Positions 1 through 10,895 of a DNA stretch of 64,000 nt are shown in pieces. The stretch is taken from assembly GCA_039545355.1 (NCBI GenBank), contig BCJJ01000001.1:370570-434569 (forward strand), written 5' to 3'. This stretch comes from Trichosporon coremiiforme (lineage: Eukaryota > Basidiomycota > Tremellomycetes > Trichosporonales > Trichosporonaceae). Position numbers and translations under genes: made by a program. Each line of letters starts with the position of its first letter. Position 1 is the first letter of the stretch. The notes below the pieces were generated by a model. It worked only from the letters and a program-made list of their open reading frames with translations. It searched no databases and was not told where the DNA came from.

Positions 1-3000
1 ATGTCTTGTCGTCAAAGGAGAAGTTGGTAGCGTGAGTGACGCTTCGGTTGTTTGGCCGATCTGGTGGCTGACATTAATCAAGGGACACGGTGGACGAGCA
101 CGGCAAAGCATTGAGATCGCTGTACGGGATGCTGAAGCGGAAACGAGACGAGAGATCAGACCTCCCAGACATGGACAACATGGAGGGGGTCCTCGAACCC
201 GGAGCTGCAGAGGCGTTCGATGGATGGAAGGACGAGTACAGGCTCGAGGCTGGACCGTCCCGGATAGGATCACTGTTGCTCCCATCAGTGCCGCCTCCGT
301 CACCGCCGAAGGGTGTCATCGCCTTCCCGGATGAGGCGCCCGTCGAGCCTGCGCCGGTGCCTGAAGTATCTGCAGGCGTTGGTGTCTCGACCAGGAGCAG
401 CCGATCGAGCTCGCGAGTGGGCACGCCAGCATTGAACGTCTCGTCACCGAGGCAGACGCGCTCGTCTCGACCGTCGTCACCGAAGCCACCACCGCAGGCG
501 ACCGTATCGTTAAACGACATCCTGCCGCGTCGGACACCAGGAGCTCTGGACGGATCGCTCGATGTCCCGCCGTGGGAGCCAGTAGACAACTACAGTCCCG
601 CGGAGGAGCCCCAGCCGAATCAGACTATGAAGGTGCTGATGCCACTCGAGAACGACTATGCTTCCCAGATCCCTCGCCTCCCCGCTTTCCCTCCCGGTGT
701 CCACCGTCATCGCAAGGGCAATAAGGGCGACTCGGGACGGATCGACTCGTTCAAGCTCAGTCTCATGTATAACCTCAACCCGCTCAGCAACGGAGTGTCG
801 CGATCGCCCAAATGTGTACTCACCTCGGATTGGAGAGTCGCCCAGGCTGAGCTTCGTCTTATTCGTACCATGGAGAGGATAGAGGCGAAGAAGGCCAGTG
901 GTCGCTGGAGTCTGAGACAGCCCAAGAAGCATCGCGGGCCGCTCGTCCCCAAGTCTCACTGGGACTGGTTACTGGACGAGATGGTACGTCTCACTTTTCG
1001 AGACATTACTGATGACCCAGGAATGGATGCAGGTCGACTTCTCGGAAGAGCAGCGATGGAAGAGGGTCGTTGCCCGCGAGATTGCCTACCAAATTGTGGA
1101 GTGGCACCTCTCCTCTCCCGAGGAGAAGGCCGAGGTTATGGTCGGAGGACGAGGCTGGGGCTCAGCGAAGAATGACCCCGTCCCTGGGCGACCAGCACCC
1201 TTAGAAGCGGACAAGACCGCAGAGGACGACGTTGAGATGCTCGTCGGACAGGAGGACGCAGAGATGGCCGAGGCTGAAGCTGAGGCTGACCGCATCGACC
1301 CCTCTGGCGCCGACGTGCTCGACGATATCGAGAACAAGGAGAAGGCGGAAGCGAAGGAGGACGAGCCTCAGGTCAAAATCGAGGCGGACGATGACTCCGG
1401 GTCGAAGGATGCTGAGGGCGAGGAGGATGCGGACGGAGAGGTGGATGCGGATGGCGAAGCCGATGCCGATGGTGAAGTCGACGCCGACGGGGAAGAAGAC
1501 GCCGATGGCGAGGCTGATGCCGATGGAGAGGCTGACGCTGAGGGTGAGGACGAGGGCTTCGGTCTGGAAGACATCGCCAATGCAGCCAACGAGACGCCCG
1601 GGGACAAGGCAGAGGAGAAGCCTGACGTTGAGGGCACCGTTCTGCCGAATGGTCTAGTTCTCAGCAAGCGCTTCTCGACCGTGGAAGAACTCGCAGCGGC
1701 TCGTCGACCTCTCCTCTACATGCCTGCCGAAGCGCCCACGGCTGACCTTTCCACTCTCCCGTCACTTGCCGCCAAGAAGGAAGGCTCAGCATCACCGCCT
1801 GTTGCAGAGGACCCGCCATCTCTCCAGGAGCTCTTCCCCGACCTCGCCCTTTACGGCGGACCTCAACCACCTTCTGCAGAGGACACGAAGATCCACAAGC
1901 GAAGCGACGAGAGCCACACACGCATGGCTCACACCACCCGTCTTCTGGATGTCCGACCTGTGTTCGTCTCGCATCTTCAACCGGCGAAGAACCACTTTGA
2001 CAAGGACGGAGACTGGGACCTCCGCGAGGGACCCTGGTACGAGGACGCGAAGGGAGCAACAGACATTGCGCCGGAAGTTGTCACGTCCATTTCTACGTTC
2101 TTCAGCGGCCGTGGCGTCCGTCCGCTCAACCTGCAGCCTTACAACCCTCAGCCGAAGCCTGAAAACACGCGGCCGGAGCCAACGTGGGCGCCAGAGGAGG
2201 ACAAGATCCTGCTGCGGCTTGTTACTACGTACCCTTACAACTGGCAGCTGATTGCGGACGTCTTCAACTCGGAGCGCGTCACCATTCCCTCAGACCGGAG
2301 AACTGCCTACGACTGCTACGATCGCTGGAACACGACCTGGGGTCCCGCGAAGAATCAGCCGAAGCCTGCAGAGACACCCGCTGCAACGGGGCCGGTCGGC
2401 GCTGCCGGAGCATCTACCGCTCCTGCTTCGGCCGCAGCCTCCGGCGCAGCGACTGCAGCTGCAACCCCCGGAGCCACCAAAGCCACGCCTGGATCTGCTA
2501 CTCCTGCAGTAGGCACGCCGGCTGCCAACGGCGCCGGGCCTCCTGCTCAGCCGATGGAGCCGCCTCCACCTCCCGGACTGTCTAAGCGTGAGGCACGAGC
2601 TGCGAAGATGCAGCGGTATGAGGGTTCGACCAAGAAGGCCATCCGCCATCAGGCGCTCTACGATGCGATTCGTAGACTTTCCCGCCGGCGTGACAATAAG
2701 GGCAAGGAGAACCTGAAGGACCAGGAACCTCGAGAGATCACGGTGCATGAGAGCCACTCTACGATCGCCAACCCCAACGGTCAACCCCCGACACCGTTCG
2801 AGCTGGTTGAGGCCAAGTACCAGCGTGACCTCCGCATCCATGAGGCACAGCAGCAGCGTCGTCTCCTCGCCGAACAGCACCGACAGCAGCAGCTGCGACA
2901 GCAACAGGCTGCGCTTCTGCAGCAACAGCAACAGGGCCAACTCTTACAGCAACAGCAGGGCCAGGCTCGACCTCCCGCCGCCGCTGTCCCTGGAGCCGCT

Positions 3001-4119
3001 GCCACGCCCAATGTCGCTGCCAACACGCCTCGCATCGGACCTAACGGTCAGCCGATCAACATGGCGCCGAGCCAGCAGCAGATCCTCAATGCTGTTGCCG
3101 CTGCCACCGCGGTTAACGGACGCGCTGGTCAGATCAATGGTGCGACGCCGACCCAGAACGGCACTCGGCCACCGCAGGTTGCTCTCACCCAGCAGCAGCA
3201 GATCCAGCTCCTGCAGGCTCAGCAGGCTGCGGCAGCTCAGCGTCAGCAGCAGGCTCAGGCCCAAGCTGTCCAGCAAGCGCAAGCTCAGGCTCAGGCGCAA
3301 GCTCAGGCGCAGGCACAAGCTCAGGCGCAGGCACATGCTCAGGCTGCTGCTCGCGCAAGCGTTCAAAGCACACCGCAGCCTCAGCCGGCTACACTCGCTT
3401 CCCCGTATGCTTCCGCCAACTCGGAGGTGGCGAACGGCACAGTCGGTGGTAACGCCTCACCCGTGGTCCATGCTTCGCCTCAGCAGGTTCAGGCTCAGCA
3501 GCAACAGCAGCAGCTCACCCAGGCCCAGGCACAGCTGCAGGCTGCCCAAGCCGCCCAGCAGGCTGCGCAGGCCCAGGCCCAGGCTCAGGCTGTCCAGCAA
3601 GCGCAGGCTGCGCAGGCTGCCGCGATGGGCCGTGTGCCCTCCGGCGTGCCGATGCAGATGCAGCAGCAGATGAGGCCGCCGCAGGCTTCCCCATCGCTGC
3701 CAAACCAAATGACGCCCGCCCAGCAGCAGCAATTCCAGCAGATCATTGCCACCCTCACCGCTCAGGGCCAGCAGCCGACGCCCGAGAACATCCGTGCTGT
3801 GCACCTGCAGATGATCCGCAATGCGCAGGCCCAGCAGGCCGCACAGCAGGCCGCTGCTGCGCAGGCTGTCCAGCAGCAGCAGGCTGTCCAAGCTGCCCAG
3901 CAGGCGGCGCAGGCTCGGGCCCAAGCCCAAGCGCAGGCGCTAGCAGCCGCAGCCAGCCAGCAGGGCACACCGCAAATGGGTGTCGCGCAATTACAGGTTG
4001 GAACAGTAAGTCACCGTTCATCCGTCTGAACGCTAGCTGACGAACAGCCGACAGCATTCGCCAGAAGTCCGAGTGTGTCTAGTCAGATGAGCAGAAGCCC
4101 CAAGCCTCCTGGAGCATAA
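1..4119 (+). CDS. EAF1: NuA4 scaffold subunit Eaf1/Vid21 (5' partial)
   Basis: Scaffold of the NuA4 histone acetyltransferase complex in the nucleus. Exons read as 3-31 (incoming), 83-983, 1021-4005, 4048-4119; all junctions keep frame and give about 1325 residues in the window. The gene runs in from the left: an in-frame stop at 75-77 shows the reading frame must enter through the 32-82 intron, and the upstream residues (SSKEKLVA) suit a Vid21 N-terminus. Seen in order: HSA-type helix across the second intron (HWDWLLDEMEWMQVDFSEEQ), an acidic DADGE repeat, a SANT/Myb-like domain (WAPEEDKILLRLV ... YDCYDRW) encoded near 2185-2345, then a long Q/A-rich C-terminal half. HSA plus SANT plus Q-rich tail is the Eaf1/p400-type scaffold layout. 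The assignment is firm; the start codon is not in view. Confidence 0.92.
1411..1550 (+). repeat. In-frame acidic DADGE repeat in EAF1
   Basis: About seven to eight near-identical 15-bp units encode (D/E)ADGE pentapeptides between the HSA and SANT domains. Third-position differences between units suggest an old, purified repeat rather than a fresh slippage product. It probably forms a flexible acidic linker. Confidence 0.8.
3190..3960 (+). repeat. Gln/Ala-rich low-complexity coding repeats in EAF1
   Basis: CAG/CAA and GCT/GCN codons alternate to give long QAQAQA and poly-Q tracts, the densest at about 3260-3345 and 3480-3610. Such tracts are typical of the C-terminal part of Eaf1 proteins and are length-variable. 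Confidence 0.8.
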
Positions 4120-4332
4120 GTTGTTAGATTCTTTTCGGTTGTACTACGATGCACACATAATCATGCACATTAGCAGCACGAGCAGAGCACGATCACCTGT
4201 GGTGTGAAGGCTGGTTAAGGTTAAGCACTGTATGCTCACTCGGGACAATTGGGAACAATGAGAGCAGTAATGCAGAGATGGTATAATGCTAGGTGGCTTC
4301 CTCTAATCGTCCGTTCGCCGTTCGGACTTCGT

Positions 4333-4920
4333 CTAGTCGTTCTTGGTCAGGGGCACACGAGCTTCCTGCTTCCATCGCCGGGTGATCTGCGAGTAGCAGT
4401 TGGGGCACATGTTGTGCGCGAGCTTGAGGGTGCCGCATGCCTCGCAGTGGGAGAGGTCTGGATAATGTCAGCTTTCATGATGCGCAGTGGGATGCAGCTG
4501 TGCTTAGAACCTGCTTCGTGAACCATGGCACTTGCTATTTGTCCTCTCCGAACAGTCTCCGCAACGGATCATGGACGAGATGATCCATTGTGACAATCGG
4601 CTGACCGCATGACACATGGTCATAGTAACCGGCAGACGTCGTCGGCACAGCTCCGGGAAGCGCCGGAACTCACTGGTCTTGTTCTTCGGGTGCTTGTTAG
4701 CACTTCGCATGCTTTTCCTGGAGTGCGAGACCTTGCGCTTAGGGACAGCAAGGACGATCGGGGGAAGGAGCTCGAGAAGGGAGGAGAGGCCCCCCATGAC
4801 ACCAGCAGCGAGACGGCCGAGGATTGGGAAGCCACCGACAGCAACGGCCGCCGGGGCGAAGGCGAGGGCGGAGGAAAGACGTGGCCGCAGCGAGAAAAGG
4901 GGGCGGGCAATGGCGGACAT
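4333..4920 (-). CDS. MRPL32: Mitochondrial large-subunit ribosomal protein bL32m
   Basis: Two exons, 4920-4674 and 4457-4333, give 123 residues. The N-terminal 50 residues are Arg/Ala-rich like a mitochondrial targeting sequence. The mature core VPKRKVSHSRKSMRSANKH is the bL32 signature, followed after the intron by a Cys4 zinc ribbon (CEACG ... CPNC). Codon phase is kept exactly across the junction (N split A|AC), which supports joining across a 216-bp intron, long for this genome. The start at 4920 is the first ATG before the presequence. The protein works in the mitochondrial large ribosomal subunit, where bL32m precursors are typically matured by proteolysis. It is convergent with EAF1. 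Confidence 0.9.
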
Positions 4921-5345
4921 GGTGCGTGGATTGTTTTTAATGAGTAGAGGCTGCACTTCGTTCGTACTCGTACCGACTTTTCAGGCGGAACCTATTTGGC
5001 ACCCACACTTAGTAATGTCGTCTCCAGATCGCTTTCCTGCTACCATGTAACCTGCTCTGTCCCTCAGCTCATCTCGGGATGCTTGACACAATCTCTCTGG
5101 TCGCCCCAGGCATTTGACATGTCCAGAGAACTCACAGGTAACTGCATGCGACTTGGAGTGGTACCCTGCTAACTCGGTTCACACCCCAACAACCCCTTGT
5201 GGCATCTTTGTAGAGTGGGTTTTGAAGCTGACAGCTGACTGTACCTTAAGCGTGACAATGACGCTCAACCTGCTCTCGAAGACGACAAGACTGTCAAGGG
5301 CTCCGTTGAAGCTGTCTCGCATCGAATTTCATACCATTATTGAGG
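4921..5345. other. Intergenic, bL32m promoter side
   Basis: It holds the upstream region of the leftward bL32m gene and the upstream region of a decayed rightward ORF. I see no further gene or convincing RNA here. Confidence 0.5.
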
Positions 5346-5600
5346 ATGTCTAACGACAAAGTCACAAAAGTCCTTCTCAAGTGCCATGCCGACCACCAGC
5401 AGACCATAATGAGGAACGTCGACTGCAATGCTCCTGGCCCGCGACAGTCACCACACCTACACGGGGAGGAACCGCGAGATACTCGACAAGTGCTACGCAA
5501 ATCCGGAGATGTTCAACCAGCCATGCAGTGGCAAGTCGTGAGCGCAATCTTCAACGGGAAGACCGCCGTGATTACCGTAGACGCACCGGAAGATCTGTAG
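5346..5600 (+). pseudogene. Decayed copy A of an unknown paralogous gene
   Basis: An 85-codon frame runs from ATG at 5346 to TAG at 5600, but its homology to copy B (7056-7752) switches frame. The N-terminus (KVLLKCHADHQQTIMRN) and C-terminus (AIFNGKTAVITVDAPEDL) match copy B in frame 0. The middle match (REILDKCYANPEMFNQP) lies in frame 1. About 80 residues present in copy B are missing. This is what a deletion plus compensating shifts would leave. I do not recognise the family. It could still be expressed as a short new protein since start and stop survive. Confidence 0.6.
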
Positions 5601-5681
5601 CTGCTGCCGTGATAATTAATATCTATGGTTACGCAGCTTCAGAATTCCATTCCTGTCCTTAGTCTTAACCAGTGTGAGACG

Positions 5682-6022
5682 CTACATCGATCGCGAATTG
5701 ATTGATCTGGATGAACAGTGAGGGTACGCCCTCAAACAAGCTGGGTAACAACTCGTGAACAGTTTTGCGGGCCCGCCGGTGAGGGGGTTGCTGATGGTGT
5801 TGCCCAGGGAGCCACTGGCATAACTATCGGCCTTGTCGCTGATGATCTCGACGGAGTTCGTGTCCACTGCGGTGCCATTCGAGTCTTGCAAGGCCTCGGT
5901 GAAGTTGGAGCTTGAAACTGCCTCATTTGTCGGGGGTTTCAAAGCAGGGGCGCCAAGCGTTTGTACTGCGAACAGGCCGAGGAGGGCTTGCAAGATCACA
6001 ATAGAGACAGCAGGCTTGGCTG
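5682..6022 (-). pseudogene. Orphan secreted-type ORF without a start codon
   Basis: The leftward frame ending at 5682 encodes a hydrophobic stretch (VSIVILQALLGLFAVQTLGA) with an AxA-like cleavage site, then about 80 Ser/Thr/Asn-rich residues with a C-terminal Cys pair (SCYPAC). That is a plausible small secreted protein. No ATG can be placed in frame: upstream reading meets a stop, and joining through a candidate intron (about 6058 to 6023, GTAAGT to CAG) also finds no start. It may be a remnant, or have a start exon I cannot see. The low confidence reflects this. Confidence 0.3.
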
Positions 6023-6059
6023 AGGTTACACATTGTCCCGCCTAAGAAACTTACAACGC

Positions 6060-7055
6060 GTTGGCTTTCTCGAGCAAGGGAGGGCAAAATCTGTCCTTCT
6101 TCGGAGCTTCCATACGGCGCTTATATGTTGCACTCGAGTGGGGGAGTAGTACTCTTAACAGCTCAGTTACAGACTGCCACAACAGCATTATAACATCAGC
6201 TGACGACAACCATCTCTCATTGTGTGCCTCGAGACAGAATGGCTGGCTAAGCTTGCGAGCTTTGCTAACACCGCTGGACGGCATCAGTGCAGAGTCTCGC
6301 ATGATATCATCCTGGTCGTCTGAGTCAGAGACCGCAACCATAGTGGAGCCACTGACCTGTAACACTCTGCAGTAGCAGCCCAGGACAAGACACCCTTCAC
6401 CTGCTCTGTACAGAGCCCTCGATACAGCAATACGGCATTATCGTAAGGCGTTTATGACTGGAAGTGTGAATGGTTCGGTAAATTGTGTCGTTGATCGTGG
6501 ACGCACGGAACAGGCCAGTCACGGGAGAGGTGTACCATGCGACTCGGTCTGATTAAGGTTCGGCTCCATGAGCTCCTCTCGACCCGCAGCGACTTTGGGT
6601 CACAGACAGTGTATGAATGTGTCAGCGATAATGCAGACGTACCGATATAGCAACAAACTTACTTTCGAATTGCTCGGCATGCAGTGATGTAGCGATCGGT
6701 GCCCCAAGCGGCAGCACCGACCAACGTGCCCCGGTACGTACAAAGCCTCTTGTGGAAACGGCTATTACGACATGTGCATACCTCAGCTTGACGATGCGAA
6801 CTAAGTCGGTGACGTTCCTATCAACGAGTCAGGTGCCCGTATGCGGACACCTGTCGCCGGACTGCATACTAGCTCGATTGCTAAAGATATTACGAACACT
6901 GTTCGCTTCTCCTGATCCGTCTCTCTTGCAACTTCAGCTCTGTCCTTCTATCACTCCCTCTCTCACTCCCTCTCTCCCTGGGTTCAATCCTCTCTGTCGC
7001 TCAAGCCCCGCAATCCCTCGTTACTCATTCCTGCCCCATCTTTCTCGCTCCCAAG
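6060..7055. other. Gene-poor stretch between decayed ORFs
   Basis: Only short frames without recognisable protein features are present. A CT-rich run (TCTCACTCCCTCTCTC-like) at about 6940-6980 resembles the pyrimidine-rich leader of expressed genes and sits just upstream of decayed copy B, consistent with an old promoter. Confidence 0.4.
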
Positions 7056-7752
7056 ACGTCCATCACCGAGACCACCACTGTTCTACTCAAGCGACGCGAT
7101 GTCCACGAGCAGATCATTACTTGGAACCTCGACGGCGGCGCCCCTGGCACGCAACAGATTGCTCATGGACCCGGGCAGAAAGAAGGGGAAGTGCTGATCG
7201 ACGCCGTCATCGAGGCATTGGAAGACTACATAAAGGAGGACACCATCGTTGATACTGTGGCGATGTCAGCGGACTGGGCCAACGTCATCATCAATGACTT
7301 CCGGGGCATGTTCGGTAGTCAGACCTTGTCGCTGATGGCCCGGGAGGAGAAAGCCGGACATCTCACGTGCAAGGGCAGCGATCGGGAAGTCTTGGATGAG
7401 TGTTACAAGAACCCGGAGTTGTTCAACCAGCCCAAGAGTGGAAGACCGTAGGTATTGTTGGTGTCAGAGTCTGTGGCGCTGACCGGCAGGAGACACGGAT
7501 CTTCCGAGGCATCGAGAGACCTCCCCAACGCCAACCCCAACGCCAATGAGCTGCAAGTGTTCATAGCAACATACAACGTATCGCCCAAAGCACCTGCTCC
7601 GCATACCCGAGGCGTTGCATTGGAGAACATGTGGGGGTCTCAAAGGCTTTGTTCAAGAACTGAAGAGAGTGAAGGATAAGGGCGTTGTGCTGAGCGCGAT
7701 GTACAATGGCGAGACGGCTGTTATAACCGTAGACGCGCCCGAAGGCCTGTAG
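7056..7752 (+). pseudogene. Copy B of the unknown paralogous gene, start codon lost
   Basis: The coding frame begins at an ACG at 7056, exactly where copy A has its ATG. It continues through VLLKRRDVHEQIITWNLDG, VLIDAVIEALEDYIKED and REVLDECYKNPELFNQP, then a good GTAGGT donor at 7448. The last part (GFVQELKRVKDKGVVLSAMYNG ... TVDAPEGL) ends at 7752. Using the nearest acceptor (7489) leaves the last part out of frame at a G5 run near 7632. A longer intron 7448-7625 would restore frame. So the gene is at least start-less and may be frameshifted. No family was recognised. Confidence 0.55.
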
Positions 7753-7895
7753 AGCGTTCATGATCCCGACAATCGCCGCGTCTCGCAGGAGCGACTCAAT
7801 AATCTACAGCAGGCGCTGGCCGCTCCATATTCACCGCGCAGTCGCACTGAAAGATGCGAGTTTATGCATGATTGCCTATGATGAAATACAATTGC

Positions 7896-8976
7896 TTACG
7901 CCTGCTCGACCCTGTCCCAATCGCCAACCTTGCCAGTCATGATCTCCTCGTCCGAGATCTGCGACAGCCTCTGCAGTTCTCTCCTGACGAAGCGGACGAC
8001 GGACTCGAGCTGCTCGACGAACTCGAGCTCGTCGACGGCCGGCTCAACGGCCGGGCTGGGCGGCGTCACGCCCCGGCTGGCGAAGAGGTTGCGCCAGACC
8101 CAGCTCGCGAGCTCCGAGTCGGCACGCGCCTGGTCGGCCGGATCCTCCGAGATGCCGAGACCGAGAACGTAGTCCAGACCCGTTCCGGCGCCCTTCCATT
8201 GCTCGCCCATCTCCTCCATGTACTTGCGCACAACGCGCTCGCGCTCCGTGCGGCCGAGGACCAGGCGCATCTGCGACTCGGCGAGGTCGAAGAAGTGCGA
8301 CAGAAGCTCAGTCGGGTAGCTCTCGTGCGCCGGCTTGCGGAGCTGGATAGGAGAGCCCATAGCAGGTCCGTCCTTCTCGACATCCACGGGCGCGTCCGGG
8401 TTGGTTCGAATAGCACGCAAGCGGGTCACCAGAAGCAGAACGTAGAGCAGGTGGAGCTGGAAGAACGACTGGTACGTAGGGGGCAGCTTGCAAGCTGAGG
8501 TCAGCATGCACATACAGCTACGAGCAGGTCCAGAGGTCCCTCCGTGCCTGTTTTCATCTCCTCGGCTCGTGGAAATGCCCGAAGTCATCCCGAAGAAATC
8601 ACTCACCATTGTACCAGAAATCCCGGTCCCTGTCAACAGCGTCGACAATCTCCTTCATCATATTCCTCGTCTCACGAATCGCCGTCGTCGCCTGGCTGTT
8701 GTAGCCCATCGCGCGGGCGAGACCCTTGACGACGTTCTTCGTGCCCTCCGAGTACTCCCTCGGGGCCTCGTCGGGCTTTGGCGGGTTGAAGGGGTCGACG
8801 TACACCGGGAACTGCGGCTTGCCCTGCATAACAACAGGAGCGGAGGAAATGGGCTCCTCGGCCTTTTTGTACATCACCGGCGAGGACGACATGTAGCGAA
8901 CAGCCGGCGTGGCGGCGGAACGAACCGGGAGGCGGGTCGCCGAGGCGAGGGTACGAGAGGCGAAACGGATCGACAT
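7896..8976 (-). CDS. CBP3: Cytochrome bc1 assembly factor Cbp3 (UQCC1 family)
   Basis: Exons 8976-8607 and 8494-7896 give 322 residues. The N-terminus is rich in Arg/Ser/Ala with no acids (MSIRFASRTLASATRLPVRS), a mitochondrial presequence. The ubiquinol-cytochrome c chaperone domain begins with FWYNACKLPPTYQSFFQLH, spanning the junction in phase, and runs to about residue 300. Known Cbp3 proteins work with Cbp6 at the mitoribosome exit to promote synthesis and early assembly of cytochrome b. The C-terminal helix ends in an acidic Gln/Ala tail. Its 3' end faces decayed copy B. Confidence 0.9.
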
Positions 8977-9331
8977 GGCGGGCGGTCCAGACGCTGAGAC
9001 GAACCGATCGAAAAGAAGTTACTGCTCTCTAGCAGGCCGATGATAAGGCTCGTCGGAGGCCGTCTGATATAGATTGAGTTGAGACTGTGATGTCAAATGT
9101 CGTCAAGGATGCCGAGCATAGACAGTCCGCGAGAAGTGAAGCCGGTTCGAACTTTTGGTTCCGCACGCCTAAATCAGCGACGACTCAATCTCCGCATGGG
9201 AGGCCTAACATGACAGGAATTAGCCTGAAGGGCTACGCGCGACGCGCGACGCGCGACGTGAACGCGCAATGTCCGCTGCATCAACAACAAATCAACGCTG
9301 ACACCCCCTGCACCATACCCAGCCAGTTGGT
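8977..9331. promoter_or_regulatory. Divergent CBP3/SLD2 intergenic region
   Basis: A 355-bp spacer feeds CBP3 leftward and SLD2 rightward. It holds a cluster of four ACGCG elements described separately. No ORF or RNA gene is evident. Confidence 0.6.
9235..9266 (+). promoter_or_regulatory. Cluster of four ACGCG (MCB-like) elements upstream of SLD2
   Basis: ACGCG occurs at 9235, 9242, 9249 and 9262, the first three at exact 7-bp spacing, 66-97 bp upstream of the SLD2 start. ACGCG(T) is the binding core of the fungal G1/S factor MBF. SLD2 is an S-phase initiation gene, so periodic expression is a reasonable inference. The 7-bp period could equally be a simple tandem repeat. Confidence 0.55.
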
Positions 9332-10895
9332 ATGGATCTCGCGACCGTCAAAGCCAAAGTCAAGTCATGGGAGAGGGCGTTCCGTGCTGAGCATGCGCGA
9401 GAGCCGACCAAGGAAGACGTAAGGAAGGACGCAAGCAACATCGGTGAGTGCACTTCCGCTGAGCTTTCCTAACGAAGCAGCTGAGCTGTATTCCACATAC
9501 CGGAAGCTGTCAAAGGCAGCGTCGTCCAAGGATAATGCCAAGTCTAAACCAAAGCGAAGCGCTGAAGTTGTCGAAAAGCTTGCGCCTGCGAACCACTACG
9601 TAACGCCCAGCAAGCCCCGCGCCAACCCCTCATTCAATGTTAGCCCGACTACGCCGACCCCGCGCCGCTTGTTCACGAACGCCGACGCAGGGCCATCAAA
9701 GCGTACGGCAGCTCCAGTGACGCCGGGAAGAGACCAAAAGCGACAGAAGTCTGGGTACACAGGCCCTGTCCATGATCCGAACCCGTTCCGCACCCCGCAG
9801 AAGACACCGCTACCTGCAGCGTCGCCTTTCAGTGCGAAGGTAGATGCAGAGTCCCAGTTCATTCACGCCGGATCCCCACGTCGGCTTCGGGAGGTCTTGG
9901 AGGCGAATTCGCTCAAGAAGTCGCGTGAACGGGATGAGACGCCGCGGACCAAGGCTCGCAAGCGGTTGGCCGGAGAGATGGACGACTCGCCATTCCGTGT
10001 CCGCAAGAGACGTGGGGAGGGAAGGAAGGCTGCGGCTGCAGCTGCAGCAGAGGGCAAGGAGAATGGTGCGGATCCAGACGTCGAAGACGACGACGATGAT
10101 GAGATAGGAGAAACTCCGATCAAGGGCGCCGCCTTTGGTCTGTTGGACGACACGACATCAAAGCCGAGGGACCTCCTCCCGATCTTCCAGAAAGCCAGGA
10201 CTGTTGCTGCAGTTTCTGCGAAGTCAACTCCGCGAGGGCCATCGCCGTCCCCGCTGCCGCCTGACGGAGATTTTGTGAGCCACACGCCAGAAGTCTCCGT
10301 CACTGCCGACGAGCTCGAACCCGCACCTCAACCGGACTCGCCGTCCGAGCACGTTAACGGTTCCCAAACGACTTCACCTAAGTCTAGTCGGGCTCGAGGG
10401 CGCGTCGTAGTCTTAGGAGAAGAGGACGAGGGGGACCCCGAGCCCGACAAGCGCGTTGTCAAGATCACCGGCACTCGACGCCCTACCGTCCGAGGGCCCT
10501 GGAGTGATGACGAGTTCGGGGACCTGCCCGAATCATCTCACGCCGATGACGAGGATGAGGAAGCCGGAGACGATGAAGAGTGGTGCGACGAGGACGACGG
10601 ACTCGCTGAGACGCGATCACTGGCTTCACTCAGCCTCAGATCGCCCGCTATGCGCAAGGGCGAGAGGTTGGCTGACCTTCGTGTACGAGCTCTTCTGGAT
10701 CCGACTTCGGCGGCAGCTACCGCCCTGAGAGCTATGATCAGGGGTCAGGATGTGTATGTGTCGGGCGAGGGGGTCGTCGGGGAAGACGATATGGACATTG
10801 AAGGCATTATAGAGATAGAGATTGGGGAGGGGGACGATGACTGGGAGAGCGACCCGGAGGGATGGAAGGCTGTTGTCAGCGAGGAGGAGTGGTAA
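9332..10895 (+). CDS. SLD2: DNA replication initiation factor Sld2/Drc1
   Basis: Exons 9332-9443 and 9481-10895 give 508 residues. The N-terminal helix (VKAKVKSWERAFRAEHAREPTKEDV followed by NIAELYSTYRKLSK across the junction) is the Sld2/RecQL4 N-terminal homology region. The rest is disordered, Lys/Ser/Pro-rich, with many SP and TP sites (for example VTPSKP, SPTTPTP, RTPQKTP). That fits a CDK substrate whose phosphorylation promotes Dpb11 binding at replication origins. Two acidic runs lie in the C-terminal third. The start at 9332 is the only ATG preserving the helix. The MCB-like cluster upstream suggests G1/S control. Confidence 0.88.

Noticed and set aside
90..1175. GTG at 90 as the start of the EAF1 reading frame.
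   Set aside because: A nuclear gene needs ATG. An intron 32-82 with good splice sites brings the frame in from upstream with sensible residues.
2290..3930. Leu/Ser-rich minus-strand ORFs opposite the EAF1 Q/A region.
   Set aside because: Antisense of CAG/GCN repeats reads as CTG/GC-rich codons; no independent protein features.
6051..6365. 104-codon leftward ORF (and its plus-strand counterpart) as genes.
   Set aside because: Both strands are open over the same interval and neither shows a family feature; kept only as possible flank of the orphan secreted ORF.
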